Source: Todiramphus chloris collaris (Eukaryota; Chordata; Aves; Coraciiformes; Alcedinidae). Taken from it: a DNA stretch of 64,000 nucleotides. This document shows positions 1 to 13,159 of this stretch, piece after piece (the first letter of the stretch is position 1; each line of letters starts with the position of its first letter). The translations under genes and the position numbers were made by a program. The notes under the pieces are model-generated. The model saw nothing but the letters and a program-made list of their open reading frames with translations. It had not been told where the DNA came from and searched no databases. The stretch lies in NCBI GenBank assembly GCA_025345505.1, contig JANVCC010000020.1, positions 50,572,401 through 50,636,400 on the forward strand. Reading direction: 5' to 3'.

Positions 1-2046
1 GGTATATACAATGTCACAATGGCCTGTGTTTCTGTAGTCCCTTGTCACTGCCTGCTCTGTGGCAGAAGGAACCTTTTTGTATCAGCTGAATATTTTTAGA
101 TAAACCACAGGCCCCAGAGAGTGGCTAGCATCCTTGGTGGTACAGATAAAGACAAGGCCCTAAGCAAAGAAGCTAAAAATGGCTATCTCTGTGTCCATCC
201 AGGACATAGGCTTTAAAAAAAACCCCAACACCTTGACCATTCTGTGTGTTACAGCAGTGCCACTGGCATGCAGATGCTACCTGTTTGTTCACCGAGGGAT
301 TTTCTCTCACTGGTCATGCAGTGTGAGATGTGGCACAACTGTAGGTTAGAGCCAGCAGCATTCAGAAGAGTCTGAGTCTGCCCTGATTTGAGAGTTTTGG
401 TGTTGAAACACTGCATTTTGAACAAGGTCCATATTAACTTCAGCAGTTAATCACTTGAGCCTTTCCCAGTCCTGCTCTGGAGTTAGCTGCAATCAAAGTG
501 CCTGCACCTACTAGCAGGATAGTGGAAATGAGTGAACGAGAAGGAATGGAATAAGAATAGGCTAGGGGCATGATGGAGAGATGGCAAATAAAAGGCATTA
601 CTCTTGGGAGTATGAGCAAGATACAGTGCCCTGTCATTCTGTTTCTCTAATTAAAGATTTTTCTTTGTTCTTTCCACAGTACCTGAAAGGTTTAACATTC
701 CTGCCTCCCTGTCATCCATTCTGTCTCACATTGTTCTCTAACACATGGGAGATATTTTCCCTTCAATTGCTCCTGATCTTAGCCCTGAGTCACAGACCAT
801 TCCAAGTGTGATGAAGGACATCCCCAATTTGTGGCACTGTTTCAGCAAGATGTTCTTGGTGAAGACCTGAAAGAAAGAGTCTGGCTGTAGAATTGGACAC
901 TTGAAACTAATTAATTTCTTTGAAGGTAATGACATTACTCAGCGTGTATCTGCTGTATGTCTGAAAAGGGCCCCAGATTCTCACCAATCCACAGACTGTG
1001 TGTTGCCCTGAATTGTTGGGGTTTTTTTTTATATACATAATGATGTTTTTTATTTACTGTGGCAGAGAGGAATGAATGAGGATCTGCCACAACTTGCATA
1101 GAAGCAATTCCACACCTGTCCCTTTAAATGTACGTTTGTGGTTGGCTGCCTTTTATTGTCCTCCCTCCTCCGGGGCTGTAGAGGAGTGTGTGTGTGTGTG
1201 TGTGTAGAAGGATTTCCCACTCTAGTGGATGACCCCTCATCTTGCTGCTCCAAACAGTGGCTTCCCTCCCTTCCTTTTTTTTCGATATTTATTGGAAGCA
1301 CGTGCTATGGAATCTGTGAGCCTGCAATGCTAATGAGTGTATGGCAGAGAGCAGAGCGTGGCACCAGATGCAAAGGGACAGACACGTTTCTTAATGAGGG
1401 AGTCCTGAGACCCATCTGTTGAGTCTCGTGGGCCTTCAATGAAGTTAGCTGCACAAGGTTGCCAGAGGAGGTTTTTTTCTCTAATGCTTTTAGTTCTCAA
1501 CAAGTGCAATCCTGTATAGAGCAGCATGTCATGGGGTTAGGCTTTGTTGTTACTACCAGATAATGTGACTTTGAAAAGAACACCCCCACCCCAGCTGAAA
1601 GGAGGATAACCCTCCTCTACCCCCTTCCTTCCCATCCTCCTTGCTCAGATCAATAACAGGTCCCTAGGCACAAAGCCGGCATTCTTTTATTCTCAAATTA
1701 GAGCAGCTGCAGCAGCAACACCACAGCTCATTGGAAACCTATTAGCTTTTGAAAGACTTAATCCAGTTTGAAAATAACTAGTGTTTCTCAATCCTTCACG
1801 CACTCACTCCTGTAAGAGGCAATATTCTTAGGCTGCATTGAGAGTGGACTGGGCTTATTATTACAATAACCTGAATCTCTCTTGGTGTCCCAGAGGGGCA
1901 ACAAAGAAGGCAAAATGTCAGTTTCCCAGCTTCAAACAGCCTAAGAACATCAGATTTACTCTGCCATATCACACCCTATCACGGAGCTATGCCGCCTACC
2001 ATCCTGCCTTCAATAGTGACTTATATCTTCTGATTCACGCTCCAAT
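1..2046. other. Non-coding unique DNA
   Basis: I see no gene, RNA or recognisable interspersed repeat here. The stretch is moderately AT-rich with short simple-sequence runs (T runs near 1020, a GT repeat at 1186). Short open frames on both strands at 1050-1530 overlap each other and encode low-complexity or unrecognised peptides, so I do not call them. The part at about 1680-1790 has few simple-sequence features and a mixed composition such as conserved non-coding DNA often shows, but conservation cannot be judged from one sequence. Confidence 0.6.
1186..1205. repeat. (GT)n microsatellite, 10 units
   Basis: An uninterrupted run of ten GT dinucleotides follows a GC-rich pyrimidine stretch. 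It is a simple dinucleotide microsatellite and could be length-polymorphic. Confidence 0.9.
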
Positions 2047-2140
2047 TTCATAGTTTTTAAGGCCAGAAGGGACTATTATGATAGTTTATTTGACCCCCTG
2101 CACAACACAGACATTAGAATTTCATCCTAGGTGAGATAAA
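2047..2140 (-). mobile_element. Old CR1-type LINE 3' end fragment
   Basis: The segment reads TTTTTAAGGCCAGAAGGGAC, then an eroded form of the 'ATTATGATCATCTAGTC' block, then CCCCCTGCACAACACAGAC and AGAATTTCATCC. This order matches the reverse complement of the 3' end of old CR1 LINEs found across archosaurs and turtles, so the element lies on the minus strand. Only the last 90 or so bases survive, which fits the usual 5' truncation of CR1. Many substitutions indicate an old insertion. The subfamily was judged from memory and is uncertain. Confidence 0.7.
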
Positions 2141-2404
2141 AGCTGGGGGCAGCTGGATTCTTTGATGCTGCTCTGCTGGACAACAGTGGAAATGGGTTTT
2201 TTGGGGGGTTACTTTTTGCTATAAGGGGAATTTGGGTTTTTTTTAAGCACATTAAATACAGAACTCTGTGAATGGGAACCTTATGCATACTTAGCAAATA
2301 CCTTGCTTTGGAGTTAGGGAAGCCGATTTTATGTGAAAAGGGTTTGCTCACCCATCTTGGTTTCTCATTCAGTTTCTGTATCTAATCACCCCTTTACTGT
2401 GTAT

Positions 2405-2505
2405 ATCTCTGCAGCAACCCTCTAAGCTCGTTACTCTCATTTTAAAGGTAGAGATCTGAACTTCAGCAATTGCTATGCCTTTAAGAGATGTTTAGGCCAC
2501 AAGAG
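2405..2505 (-). mobile_element. Probable MIR-type SINE fragment
   Basis: The order of blocks (GCAGCAACCCTCTAAG, then CTCATTTTAAAGGTAGAGA, then TTTAAGAGATGTTTAGGCCAC) resembles the reverse complement of the MIR core (CAACAACCCTATGAGG, CCATTTTACAGATGAGGAAA, GGTTAAGTAACTTGCCCAAGGTCAC). The match is strongly diverged, so this is a tentative call. A second stretch near 2566-2580 (CCCCAGGTCACAGTGG) also recalls this core and may be part of the same insertion or coincidence. Confidence 0.45.
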
Positions 2506-2599
2506 CCGTGTGAAGACCATAGGTATGAGGAAACAAGTTTTCTTGAACAGAATCCTTAATTTCATGCCCCAGGTCACAGTGGAAATCTGTAGATGATCA

Positions 2600-5500
2600 G
2601 GGAGCTTGTTTTCTCATTTTTCTTGAGTCCCAGACTAGTGTGTTTGCTGGGGTATCTTTCTCTGCTCAGACTTTTCCTGTACTGTGCCAGTCTGAAACCT
2701 TTCCTGTAAGTGCTGCCAACTGTTATCGATCATGATGGTACAGATATTTTGCCAGTAGTAGCTGGGGTAGGACCACCAACTGACTTCCTGAAGGCCACTG
2801 AACAGCAACAGCTTTTGATTTCTGCTGACCTGGACCAGATTCAGTGTGGTGACCTAGAGCTAAGGGGCTCAGTATCTCATTACTAATCCCTTGAGCTAGC
2901 CAATTCCTTCCACCAAGTCAATGTTTTCTAAAGTGTTAAAAGACTTTGCCTGCCTGCCTGCCCATTAAATCCTGCTCTTCTGTCCGTGTCCTTGGATCAG
3001 CCTAATCACTGAAGTGGATCAGTTTCAAGTCTTAACGATGCAAGCTGTGGTCCTGACAATGAAGAATATGGCAGGCAGTGCTGCTGAGGTGCTACCTCGT
3101 AGGCGGCTGGACAGACACTGCTTTTAGCTCTCTGCTTTGGGGTAACCCTCATGTGCTGCTTTTGTAATGCATTGCCAGCTGGGACGTCTGCTTTTAGCTT
3201 ATTTGTCTGAGATTAACAATTTATACATGCTTCTAAATACTTTAAACCTAGAAAAAAGAAACCAGGAGTTTCCCTGGATCATCCACTGGCATTACTATTT
3301 GGGTGCCTAATTCTCTTCTGTGATATTTTAATCTCACTTTCTGAGACAGGGAAACTGGCTTCACAGAACGAACCACACAGAGCACCATCACTATGTTCTA
3401 ATGTACCTTTATTATTAAAGTCTTATATTTTAAAGACAGGTATGTGTTTCCAAAGAATCTGTACAAAAAACCACTATGTTTTACATTAGAATCTGCAATA
3501 GCCTCATTCATGTACACTTAGCAAGAAAGAGCTTCCATTTTCTGGATTTTAGATTGGAAACAGAACAACTTAGAAGTTCAGAACTTCTATATGCGTGTTT
3601 TCTCTTCTAGCAAAGTTTCTTTCTAACTCATATAGGCTTACAAGGGTGAGCATATACACTGCTCCATGTATTTACTTCCCCTCCCCATATATATCTGCAT
3701 GAAAAGGGGGAGCTATTCTTAGACATTTCAGTTACTCATCCTTGAGAACTGTTTGCTTAATATTTACTTCAGTGAAGTGGGTATAGCTGTGTTTTTATGA
3801 GGATTGTCTGTTTTCTTGCAAAATAGGAGCACTGTTTCCCCTTCTACTTATGCAGCTCTACATGCGGCAGTGTCTGTGTGTGCACATTCACTTGAATACA
3901 AATTTCCCTCATCAGTTTTTTCTTAAAACAGAAATTATTCCCACAAAGCATGTCTGCCTTTGACTGCCTATAGTACACCAGGCTGCTGCAGATGAAAAGA
4001 GCATAAATATTCAAGCTTCTCACTTGCTCTTATAGAAGAAGATGTCTAACCATGTTTGCCCTTGCTTTCAGTCAGTGGATCAGGATAAACTAGTTCTAGG
4101 CTGTCTCATTAAGAATATTCTCACAATAGTTATTTAGTCTCTGGAATCATAGTGGATTGCTTCTGTGTTCCAATACTGGTAATGCCAGTTAATGCTCTGT
4201 TACCATTTGAAACCAAGTTCTTAATGTGGAGCTTGACATGAAGACCTGTGTCTGGTAATGACAGAAGCAAAATCTAACAGTGTCCTTCCTCTTGGTAGCA
4301 CTTTGTTTATCTGAATGTTTCCCAAGTTAAGTCCTGTGGCCTAACCCTGTAGAAGAGAAGATCTAATCTCTAATTGTCCTTTGGGACTATTCCTGCAAGG
4401 TCCTTGAAGAATATATCCTGTTTCCCAGTCAAAGAATCATTACAAGGATGTGTCCTGCCTTCTCTTCTCATTTGAAGATTGTTTACCTGTTATTTATGAA
4501 CTGTGTTTTGTCTATGGACTATTCCTAGTGTGGTAGCATTGTGGTGCTTATTAGGGAAGGAAGAAAGACTAAAATGGCTCAGACTTTACATTCAGCGTCA
4601 CATACTGTATGCAAAAGGTTTGACGGTTGTATTACAAATGCACTAAAGCGCAGCCAACCCTTGGAGGCAGCAGGAATTCTGCCATCAGTGGAAGACAGAT
4701 CAAGTCTGTAATAGAGAAATATTGAGGGAATTCATAATCACCTGTTCTGATATGTTTTACAGCATCATGATGTCTGTTGTTGGTTGTCAGCTGTGGAACA
4801 AAATATTGACCATTTCGGGATGGTGCTAAAATAAAAGTGATCCAAGGATCAAATTATACCTGAGTGTAAATATTCAAACTCAGCTGCAGCAAGCAGAATA
4901 CTCTCATTTATGCCAGCTAGGATTACAGTTTGGCAATTTTGTTAGTGCGTTAAGAGGTTATGTATTGTTTCAAAGATGATGGTTTGATGAAGGGCTGAAA
5001 GCACTGAGCTGTGTTCTCTTGGATTAAAAATAGGTATTTTGGGCCAGCAGAGCTTCAAAATAAGCAAATTCTCAAACCAAACAGTTTTCCTTTTGGTAGC
5101 CGAAAAGGAAACCACACATCCAGGAGGAATGTAGATCAAAGCAAACTCTGCAAATGATGCAGAAACACGTAAAATAACAAACAAGGCTGGTGGGAAGAGG
5201 GGAGCTTTTGTAAGTAGATAGGTCTGTTCATATTACACTGAAACCAAATGCAAGATTGCTAAAGAAGATACTTGAGAGGAGCACATAAGGCTATGGATTT
5301 TTCTCCTCAGGGGATTTTTTTCCTGCCTTTTTTGCATGTCTATTGTATTTGCAAAGTAACATATTAGGGACATACTCAGCGCCAGATCTCGCTGATACCA
5401 ACTTTTGCCTTTCACCACTCTATCTTATCTCTTACTTTCCTTCTCTTGCTGGCTTCCCTGAGCCTCCTTCTTCCTGAGTCTGTGGCAAAACATCTTTATT

Positions 5501-8500
5501 TTACTGCTTGCCCATAATGCTTTTAAAGCACATCATCAATTCATCTTCTGTAACTAAACTTTCAATATTTAGGTAATTTAACTTTTATACTTCCAGAAAA
5601 GAACAATTCTGATTGTGTGTAGATATTAGTTGGTTAAATTGGAATGCATTTGTTTCATGTGTTATATATAGGAGCACAAGTCTACCTCAGAACTGTTTTT
5701 AATAGGAAATACAAAGAAAAATTTATTGCTAAATATTGTAAAACTCATTGGTTTTCTTATGTTTAAGTAAATATGTTTCTGCAATAATCAATGCTTGTAA
5801 AAATTTAATTGTTAGGAATTTGTCAGTGAAGTTGCCTTTTATCTTAATGACTTGTCTAGTCCTTTCTTAAATGCATCTTCATGAAGTGATGGGCATATAA
5901 TTCCTTAACTCCACAGGGTTTTGATTCACAAAACTATTGATACAAGAGGAAGGCCCGTGCAGGAGGGGAAGGGTCCACTTTCCCACAGCCATGAAGAGAC
6001 TGGGATTTCTAGGATAGCTGTGTTCCCTCCTGTGGGTCCTTCACATCTCTCCCTGTCTTTTGTCCTGCCATCTCCCTCCAAGTGCCTACCCAGATGAAGA
6101 AGCTGCATGTGTGGCACACACCTAACCTTTGGTAGGAAACAACTCTTTTTGTGCAGAAGGTAATTTATTTCATCTAGGCCAACAAGTGAGAAGGGAACAC
6201 TTCTTTATGAGCCTCATATCTTTACATAGAACTGAATGTGTCTCTTACTGCTCACCCCCATCTCTTACTTCTGCAGCCACATACCTTTTGAAAGCACCCT
6301 GGTCCATATTGCCTAAAGGCTGGAGTACAGCAGGTTCATCACATCTCTATAGATGTGAGGACAGGATGCAAGCTGGATTGACGCTCTCCTGGTAGTTGGA
6401 AAGATTCTATTTCCTTTCTTTAATTTTTCTTATGTAGAGCAGCCCTTTTTGTCTCTGCTTTCCAGAGCAGCCTGCTATCAGGAAGGGCAGGCCCCACTGC
6501 ACCCATCCTGTACAGGTCATAGGATATACATTGTACCTTCCAATCTTCCCCTTGGCTGTGTACAAAAAAGATGCCTCCTCATTGTGTGGATGGCAGGTTA
6601 CTGTAGAAATGCTGCTTTTCCGAAGAGTGTTGCTGGGATAGCAATGGCGTAGGTGGAAAACAATGCTTTCCCACTGTACCAATTGAGGCTTATTTGCACT
6701 AGATGAAGATTTCCTCTATTCCCATTTTTTATTCTCTAGGACTCTGGAATTGTCTGCCAGTTCTTTGAACTTTTTTTTAACTGGGGAAAATTATCTTTGT
6801 GTAAGCAGTGGACCAGTCAATAGGGTCCATGTATCAGACTGTTAGACAAAAGGGCAGCCTGCAGCAAAAGGGATGTTTGTACTGTGACCAGAGTAGGCTT
6901 CCTTAAAAATAATAGCTGAGGGTAAACACTATCAGTTCACAATTTAGACGCTTGTAAAAAAAAAAATGTCAGCCAGCCCATTTGCTAACTCATTAAGATG
7001 GAGAATAAGACTTGACAGTTCACTATGCTGTGATTCTAAGCATGATGTTTCCCTTAGGAAGGGCGCTTATGGTGCTCTGTAGGCAGGGTGAGTGTGCTGC
7101 AGTCACTGATGGCAAGTGATTGCGAAGATTTGTTGCTGTACAGAAGTTTATGCATGGCTTGGTTTTAGGTTGGTTCAACCTATCCACATCAAGCGACAAA
7201 ATGCAAAGCTGTCAGCCCTGAACTGACAAAAATAAAACTGGCATTCTGAAAAGAGTATGTTCATACAGTGACTTCTGTTTTTCTACTCAAATGTGTTCTT
7301 TATTTTTGTGACTTCAGGTTACAAAAAACATGGGGGATTTTGTTGAAAAAGGGTTATCCTCAAGACCAAGTTGGCTTTGCTAAGGGAAACTTGCTACTAG
7401 AGGAGGATTTTTACAAACTTTATTCCCAAGGTGATGGCTTCCAAGTACAGAAGGAATTTACTTTTGCAACCTCCTTTGTTCTTGGTAGTTGGTGAGCAGG
7501 TCTGAAATTTGGTCAGCACCCTGCATTCAATGGCTAACTGAGTTGCAGAGTTTAGTGAGGAAGTTCATTGATGGGAGAAAGGTTGAGGATACTGGTGAAG
7601 GACATGGAGTAGAGCAGCCCTAAAGCAGGCTGGACAACCTCTGAGTGATTTTATACAGAGTATTTCAAAGTTGGTGGTAAATCTCTCATTGAGTCCAGGA
7701 GTTTTTGTACTGTCCCTCTGTGCTTAGCTGGCCTCAGATATACGGAAAGTCATAATGGAATTGGAATTATTTTAAGCACAACAAATTGCTTGGTGAAGGC
7801 CTTGTACAGAGATTACTAGTGAAAGGCTGATTCCTGTGAGACAGCTTCCAGTATGATTGTGATGTCTATGCTTAGCACTGATTATGGGTATCAGAGATCA
7901 GTTATATTAATCAGGAGGCAATCCATAGTCCATAAAACTGGGTTTAAGTGTTTGGGACAGAAAAATGGCGCAGGGACATAAAGTGAAGTAAAGTGCATAA
8001 GAAAGCCTGCTTAGGAATAAGCACTTAGCCCAGATCTCACATGAAAACAAACCCAGGCAGGAAATGAAATATATACTTTAACATGAAACTGAAGACATCA
8101 ATTGTCGGGGGTTCTTTAGCTGAAATACCTTGCTGTGTGCTCTGTGGATTGACTACAGGGCTAGTCTTTCATTCTGATGACTCAACCAGTGTTGATAAAC
8201 AGCTTGAAAGCTGATCTAAAAGGACCTGTGGGGTTTTTATTTTACACATTTTTCATCAGGACACAGCTTTCTAAAGCATAATTAAATATCTGTTAACTTT
8301 GATCACAATTAAAACTGATTAGTCTATAATCCAAGGTTTTAAAAAAATAAATAAACAATTGGCTTCAAACTTTCAGAAGCTCAAAAGCCTGTAAAGAAGC
8401 TCCTTAAACATTAGAAACAGCTGCTTTTACAAAACAGTTAATATAGCTATTGCTTTTATTACAGTGTGGTTCCTTCACAGTATCTGTTACACTTATGTAT

Positions 8501-8870
8501 GTTAGCACAAGAATTGTATTCTCACTCAAAACAGTCACTGGCTTTTTGTCAACAAAAAGCTATAATCAGAATAATTTTCATATAAGCAGCAGTTTCACAA
8601 TGAAAGTCCTGCATGCAAGAGATTTCTAACAAATCTGAGCTTAAAAGGGATTGCTCTTAAAAAAGGACAATGCTATTAATATCACTATACTATAGAGAAG
8701 TCATTTATGTAAGAGGGAAAGCAATAGTGAAGCACAAACTCTGTCATACCAGATAAGATAGCCGTGGTGATAAGATGCCTCAGTATTGGTCAGTATGAGG
8801 GGCAAAGAAATTAGAAAGCAATTAATTATTTGCCCAAAGGAAATAATGTATCCAGAGCATTTAGTTAGTT
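2600..8870. other. Long non-coding stretch without recognisable features
   Basis: About 6.3 kb in which I recognise no exon, RNA gene or interspersed repeat. Details are minor: a TGCC tetranucleotide repeat of four units at 2947-2962, short A and T runs, and AT-rich patches around 5540-5830 and 8270-8560. The 8270-8560 patch is rich in homeodomain-like AATTA/TAATTA cores and could be regulatory, but that is only a guess. Short frames at 4942-5184, 6129-6682 and 7268-7495 have no recognisable similarity and look like chance. Confidence 0.55.
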
Positions 8871-8875
8871 TCTTG

Positions 8876-9330
8876 GATCAGAATCACAGGGCTTGATGAC
8901 CATTTAGTTGCATCTTGTCATAAATAACAGTCATTCATTTTGAAATGCGGCATTTTTGGTTTCCCAGTTATTCTTCTTGCAGAGAGTTCCACAGATTAAT
9001 TATTCATATTGAGACTTTTCTTAAATCACTTCTAAATATTAACTTTCTACTTTATTAGCAGAACCTTTGTCTTTTGTTATGAGAGAAGCAGGAGGGGAAA
9101 TGGCTCACTTTCTGTATGTCTGATCTGTTGTGTAACTCTCATCTCGTTTTCCTTTAGCAATGATAATCCTAATATTTTCAGCCTGTTTTTTCCAGATATT
9201 TCTTCCGGACTCTAGACACTTCAGTTGCCAATATCTGGACCCTTCTTTTTTCCTCTTGTTTCAGTCCTTTGTGTGGATTCAGTATTTCAGACACAGGACT
9301 TACGTAGTGACACTATTGTAATAGGAAAGT
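8876..9330 (-). mobile_element. Ancient CR1-type LINE, 3' part of ORF2
   Basis: Several landmarks appear in the order of a reverse-complemented old CR1. They are AGAGTTCCACAGATTAATTA near 8981, CCTTTGTCTTTTGTTATGAG near 9064, a stretch near 9180-9245 matching the CAGCCTG...CCAATATCTGGACC region, and TGTGTGGATTCAGTATTTCAGA near 9270. They correspond to the C-terminal ORF2 region and the start of the 3' region. The copy is heavily diverged and no reading frame survives. It looks much older than the CR1 copies at 15.6 and 55.5 kb. Both boundaries are approximate. Confidence 0.75.
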
Positions 9331-9368
9331 AATAAAATATATACTAAATGTCCATATATTATAAAAAA

Positions 9369-9391
9369 CTACAATGCATTTCAGGTGACAA
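9369..9391 (+). repeat. Copy 1 of an exact 23-bp direct repeat
   Basis: The 23 bases here (core ACAATGCATTTCAGGTGACA) recur without a change at 13160-13182, 3.8 kb downstream in the same orientation. Flanking bases differ on both sides. The chance of an exact 23-mer pair in 64 kb of random sequence is very small, so the two copies probably share an origin. The repeat belongs to no family I recognise. Confidence 0.8.
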
Positions 9392-10996
9392 GATTTTACA
9401 ACACTTATCCAAAACACTTTTTTTTTTTAGGTTTTAAGACTGAGTAGATGCATGATGAATTCTGTTGCTAAGAAAACGATGGCTTGGCTGAGCCAGGTAG
9501 GCATGGCTGTTCTGCTACTACTTAATAATTACAGCTGAGTTAAAATAAAGGTATTTAAATTACAGGAGGGCTGCAGCACTGAGCATGACTTTTCAGCCTG
9601 AGCATGATCTTTCATACTGCTGCTGGAGGTAAATTGATAGTGACTCATAGCATGGTGGTACTGAAAATCTGTTGGTTCAGGGTCTGTGGTCTTCTACAGG
9701 ATGATTGCACTACAATTTTAATGTTTCCTGTACATTTGGGTATCTTTAATTCTGGAGTATGTGCTTTAGAAAGGCTTGCACTCTCCATATTGCAGAGTGT
9801 CTTGCTGCTGACGCTGAGCATTAGGCAGTGTGAACAGCTCATTTCAAGTGATCTTGGTCTGTGGCGAAAAGAACAGGAACAAGTCCAGTACACACAAAAC
9901 AACTGGCTTTTGTTTACTGAGTCAAAGCTGTAAAACCATAAAGGGAGAAAAAGCTGAAATCAAGGGACATGGAAATAATAGAGTGGGAAGGGAAAAGAAG
10001 AACCAACATTTGAGGGTCCTTCCGCATGAAGCAGAGATCTGGGTTCCAGCAATGGGGGAAAGGCAGGAATCGTTCTTCTAAAACTTTTCTTGATGCAAGA
10101 ACCCCTTTATTTAAGTTTGGATTTGAGGTTCATGGAGGTGAAGAGATTGTTTATCAGCAAGAATCCATCAACACCTTCCCTCCCTCGCAGTTTTTATCCT
10201 GACTCATCAAAGCCAAGAAGTAGACTTACATGATGATAAATATACTCCTAGACTGCTAGCTGAAGCAAGGGTCCTCCCTCATAATATGCAGGAAAAGCTT
10301 TTTTAAATTTTATTCTTTAAAACCAAATACTTTCACTGTTCCTGCTGGAAGCTGCCCGTTCATTGAAAGCTACTGCTTCCTTGAATAATCCTTGGTCTTT
10401 TAGAGCATTTTAAAACAGATACTGTTAGGAAATGCTATTGCTCTGGGGCATCTGGCTTCTAATCAGTCACTCCTTTCAGAGCCTAACTCTTCTGTCACAA
10501 CACTAACCCAGAGCATGCCTAGTGTGGTCCTGGGGAGCCATGTGCCTTATATGTTCACTGCAACTTGCAGAAGGTCAAGTAGGGGGAAGCCAAAGGATTT
10601 GTGCAAATGGTGGAGCCAAGCAGAAGGTCAGGGATGGCATTTTGTGGCCATGGGAAAGAGACAGCTCTTTCTCCTGGGTCAGGATGAGTCTCCATCAGTG
10701 CCGAGTCTCAAAGGATCATGGGGCTTCCATGGCTGGCACCCAGTGTTCTTAATTTTGTGGTGAATAAGAGCCCTGAAAGCACATAATTTAATCCGCCTGA
10801 AGATAATTGTTGACATAAATCGTTCTCTTGTTTAAAGAATAAATCTTCAGCAAGTTTCAAGAGAGCCTACAGCACTGCTGATTTTAATCATTACATAAGG
10901 AAGTGTCTATACTGCTTAGTGTTTGCACACCAACAGTGCTCATATTAAAAAGTAAGGCCTGGATTTAGAAGCTGTCACAATTCAAACAAAACTTTT

Positions 10997-11014
10997 GGGG
11001 GGGGGAGGGGGGGG
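10997..11014 (+). repeat. G-rich run, potential quadruplex
   Basis: Nine G, one A, then eight G form an 18-base nearly pure G tract in otherwise AT-rich DNA. Such a tract could fold as a G-quadruplex and is a common site of sequencing and length error. No associated gene is visible. Confidence 0.85.
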
Positions 11015-12610
11015 ATTCCTGAATTCACAGCTGAAAGAGGAGAGGCCTGGTGAGCAGAGACCCCACGGCCCTCTCTAGGTTTAACTAACCAGTAAGCCAA
11101 ACTGCTATGTGCTCTGTTTCCATGTCTGAACACTTGGTTCTGTGGCCAGTGCTCTGTAGCTCATTGCCATTCTGGATAGGAGAAATGCTGCAGGAGAGAT
11201 GGGTATCTTTTGTTTTTTTGGTGTTGATGTGCTGTTGCTGGAATATGGGTTGCATATGACAGGAAATGTGCTGTGGTGTGTCAGACTGTACCACAGAGAG
11301 CGATTCCAGTCAGTGGTGGGTGATTTTTATCATACTGCCTTGTGGTCATACAGTGGGCTTCCCAGAGCTCTACTGGGGAGTTTCTTGTTCAGTGGGATGG
11401 TGTGCTTTAGTTGAAATTTTTCAGGGCTTGGCTGGTCCACAAGGGACTTTTTTGGGGTGTGAAAAGGATTGGTTTGGGTGAGATGCATTTTAGCAAAGTA
11501 GAAATTACACTGGTCAGCTGAGGTCTGGAGAACCATGCTTCGCTAAACCTCCCTGTCCTTCACTTGAAAGCTGCACTCTGACATAGATGGCTCACTACAG
11601 AGGCAGGATGTGGGCTGTTCTGACTAGCTAAGATGTTCCGTGACCAACCATGGCTGAGGCAGGGTTTGGATAGACTAGAGCTTCTTTTGAGGCTTGATTG
11701 TTCAGTTAGCACTTGGCAATTCAGTTGCTCCTATGACAGCATTCTTGATGCCCTGGCTGCTTAGTTCAAAGGCATTGTTCTGCTAATTTATGTTCCTTAT
11801 GCTAAATTAAATAGCAGAGATATTGGGCCTTTCCTATACAAACTATGAATCCATGATGGAGTGAAGGCAGGTTCCTGCTACTTGCCCATTTTCTTTCTGG
11901 CCACTGGCTGAACACTAGAGAAAGTTGGTGATCTTGATATTCTCCCACTTTTTTTATCATTTCTTCCTTTTCTTGGAGAGCACTTGAGGACCTTGTTTGT
12001 GGAGCTTTCTGGGAGGAATAGACACTGCTCCATTCTTTTCCACTGCAAACAATCCCACCTCTTCCTGTCCTCCAAACCAAGAAGTACTTACTGCTCTACT
12101 GAAGCTGACTATGTAGTGTTAAAAAATAAATTCATACAGCTTTTGGCACAGCACCACTTGAGTAATTCTAAATGTTTCAGAATTAATTCACTGTGCCATT
12201 TAAGATACTTTGAAGAAGAAGAGATCTAGCTATATTTTATTTTGGTTGTATTTTGAATGAAATGTGTAGAGTTATTGGAACCAGATATATTAACTTTTGT
12301 GTTATGCTGATGTATGCCAGTTAAAAAATGTGTCCCCTGGCATATGGAATTAAAAGCTGAGGCTTTTCTTAGACACAGATGCCATCCAGCTCCCTTAATT
12401 CTAGATATTCTAGCCCCCTGGCATGTTCCTCCTATGTCTTGTAAATATGAAAACACTGCCTTCCAGTGCTACTTTCATCAAGTCATCCATCTTAAAGGTT
12501 TTAGAACTTGCTTTGGTCTGAAGCAAAATATTTGTCACATGGTATTAGAAGGAACCTTACGGTGGAGTAAATTAGGGAGAACCAGAAGTATTTAAAACAT
12601 TGTTAAATAT

Positions 12611-12842
12611 CATAAAATTGTAGAATCATGGAATGGTTTGGGTTGGAAGGGACCTTTAAAGGTCATCTAGCCCACCCACCCCTGCAGTGAGCACAGCCAT
12701 CTTTAACTAGATCAGGATGCTCAGAGCCCCATCCATCCTGACCTTGACGACTTCTCTGGGCAACCTGTGCTAGTGTTTTACCACCCTCTTGTAAAAAATT
12801 TCTTCCTTATCTCTAGTATAAATCTCCCCTCTTTTAGTTTAT
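12611..12842 (-). mobile_element. CR1 LINE 3' end fragment
   Basis: It starts with degenerate octamer units (TAGAATCATGGAATGG) and continues GGTTGGAAGGGACCTTTAAA, GGTCATCTAGCCCACC, CCCTGCAGTGAGCACAGCC. It then reaches a C-terminal ORF2 relic (TTTCTTCCTTATCTCTAGTA, complementary to the 'IRKNFF' coding region) and ends near CCCCTCTTTTAGTTT. This is the standard reverse-complemented avian CR1 3' end. It is 5' truncated to about 230 bp, and its moderate divergence suggests middle age. Confidence 0.93.
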
Positions 12843-13159
12843 GTGCAAATGTGGGATATGTTGAGCTCCAAAAGTAGTGTGAGTGTAAACCGTATGTCAT
12901 GAACCATTCTATCATGTCCGCATTACAGTAATATACATAAATCATTGAAGTATCATATGTCATAAATACAAGCTTCCATAGGCAATCATCCTTACAAATT
13001 TTCACTTGCAGAAAATCTTGGGAGCTGTTGTTTGCGTTCAAAATTAAAAGTAATCTGCTTACAGTATTTGTAAATTAGCCTTGAAGGAATCATTTGTAAA
13101 AGAAAGAGCAGCAAAGCAGAAGTGTGACGTTTCCAGCTATCTTTAGAGGGAGGTCTGGT

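Larger units (their letters stand above)
9331..12610. other. Non-coding stretch
   Basis: No exon or interspersed repeat is recognised. It holds one copy of a 23-bp repeat (9369), a G-rich run (10997) and T/A runs near 9419. Overlapping frames of 65-109 codons at 9604-10081, 10515-10763, 11085-11536 and 11802-12595 occur on both strands. They match no family I know and look like chance openings. Confidence 0.5.
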
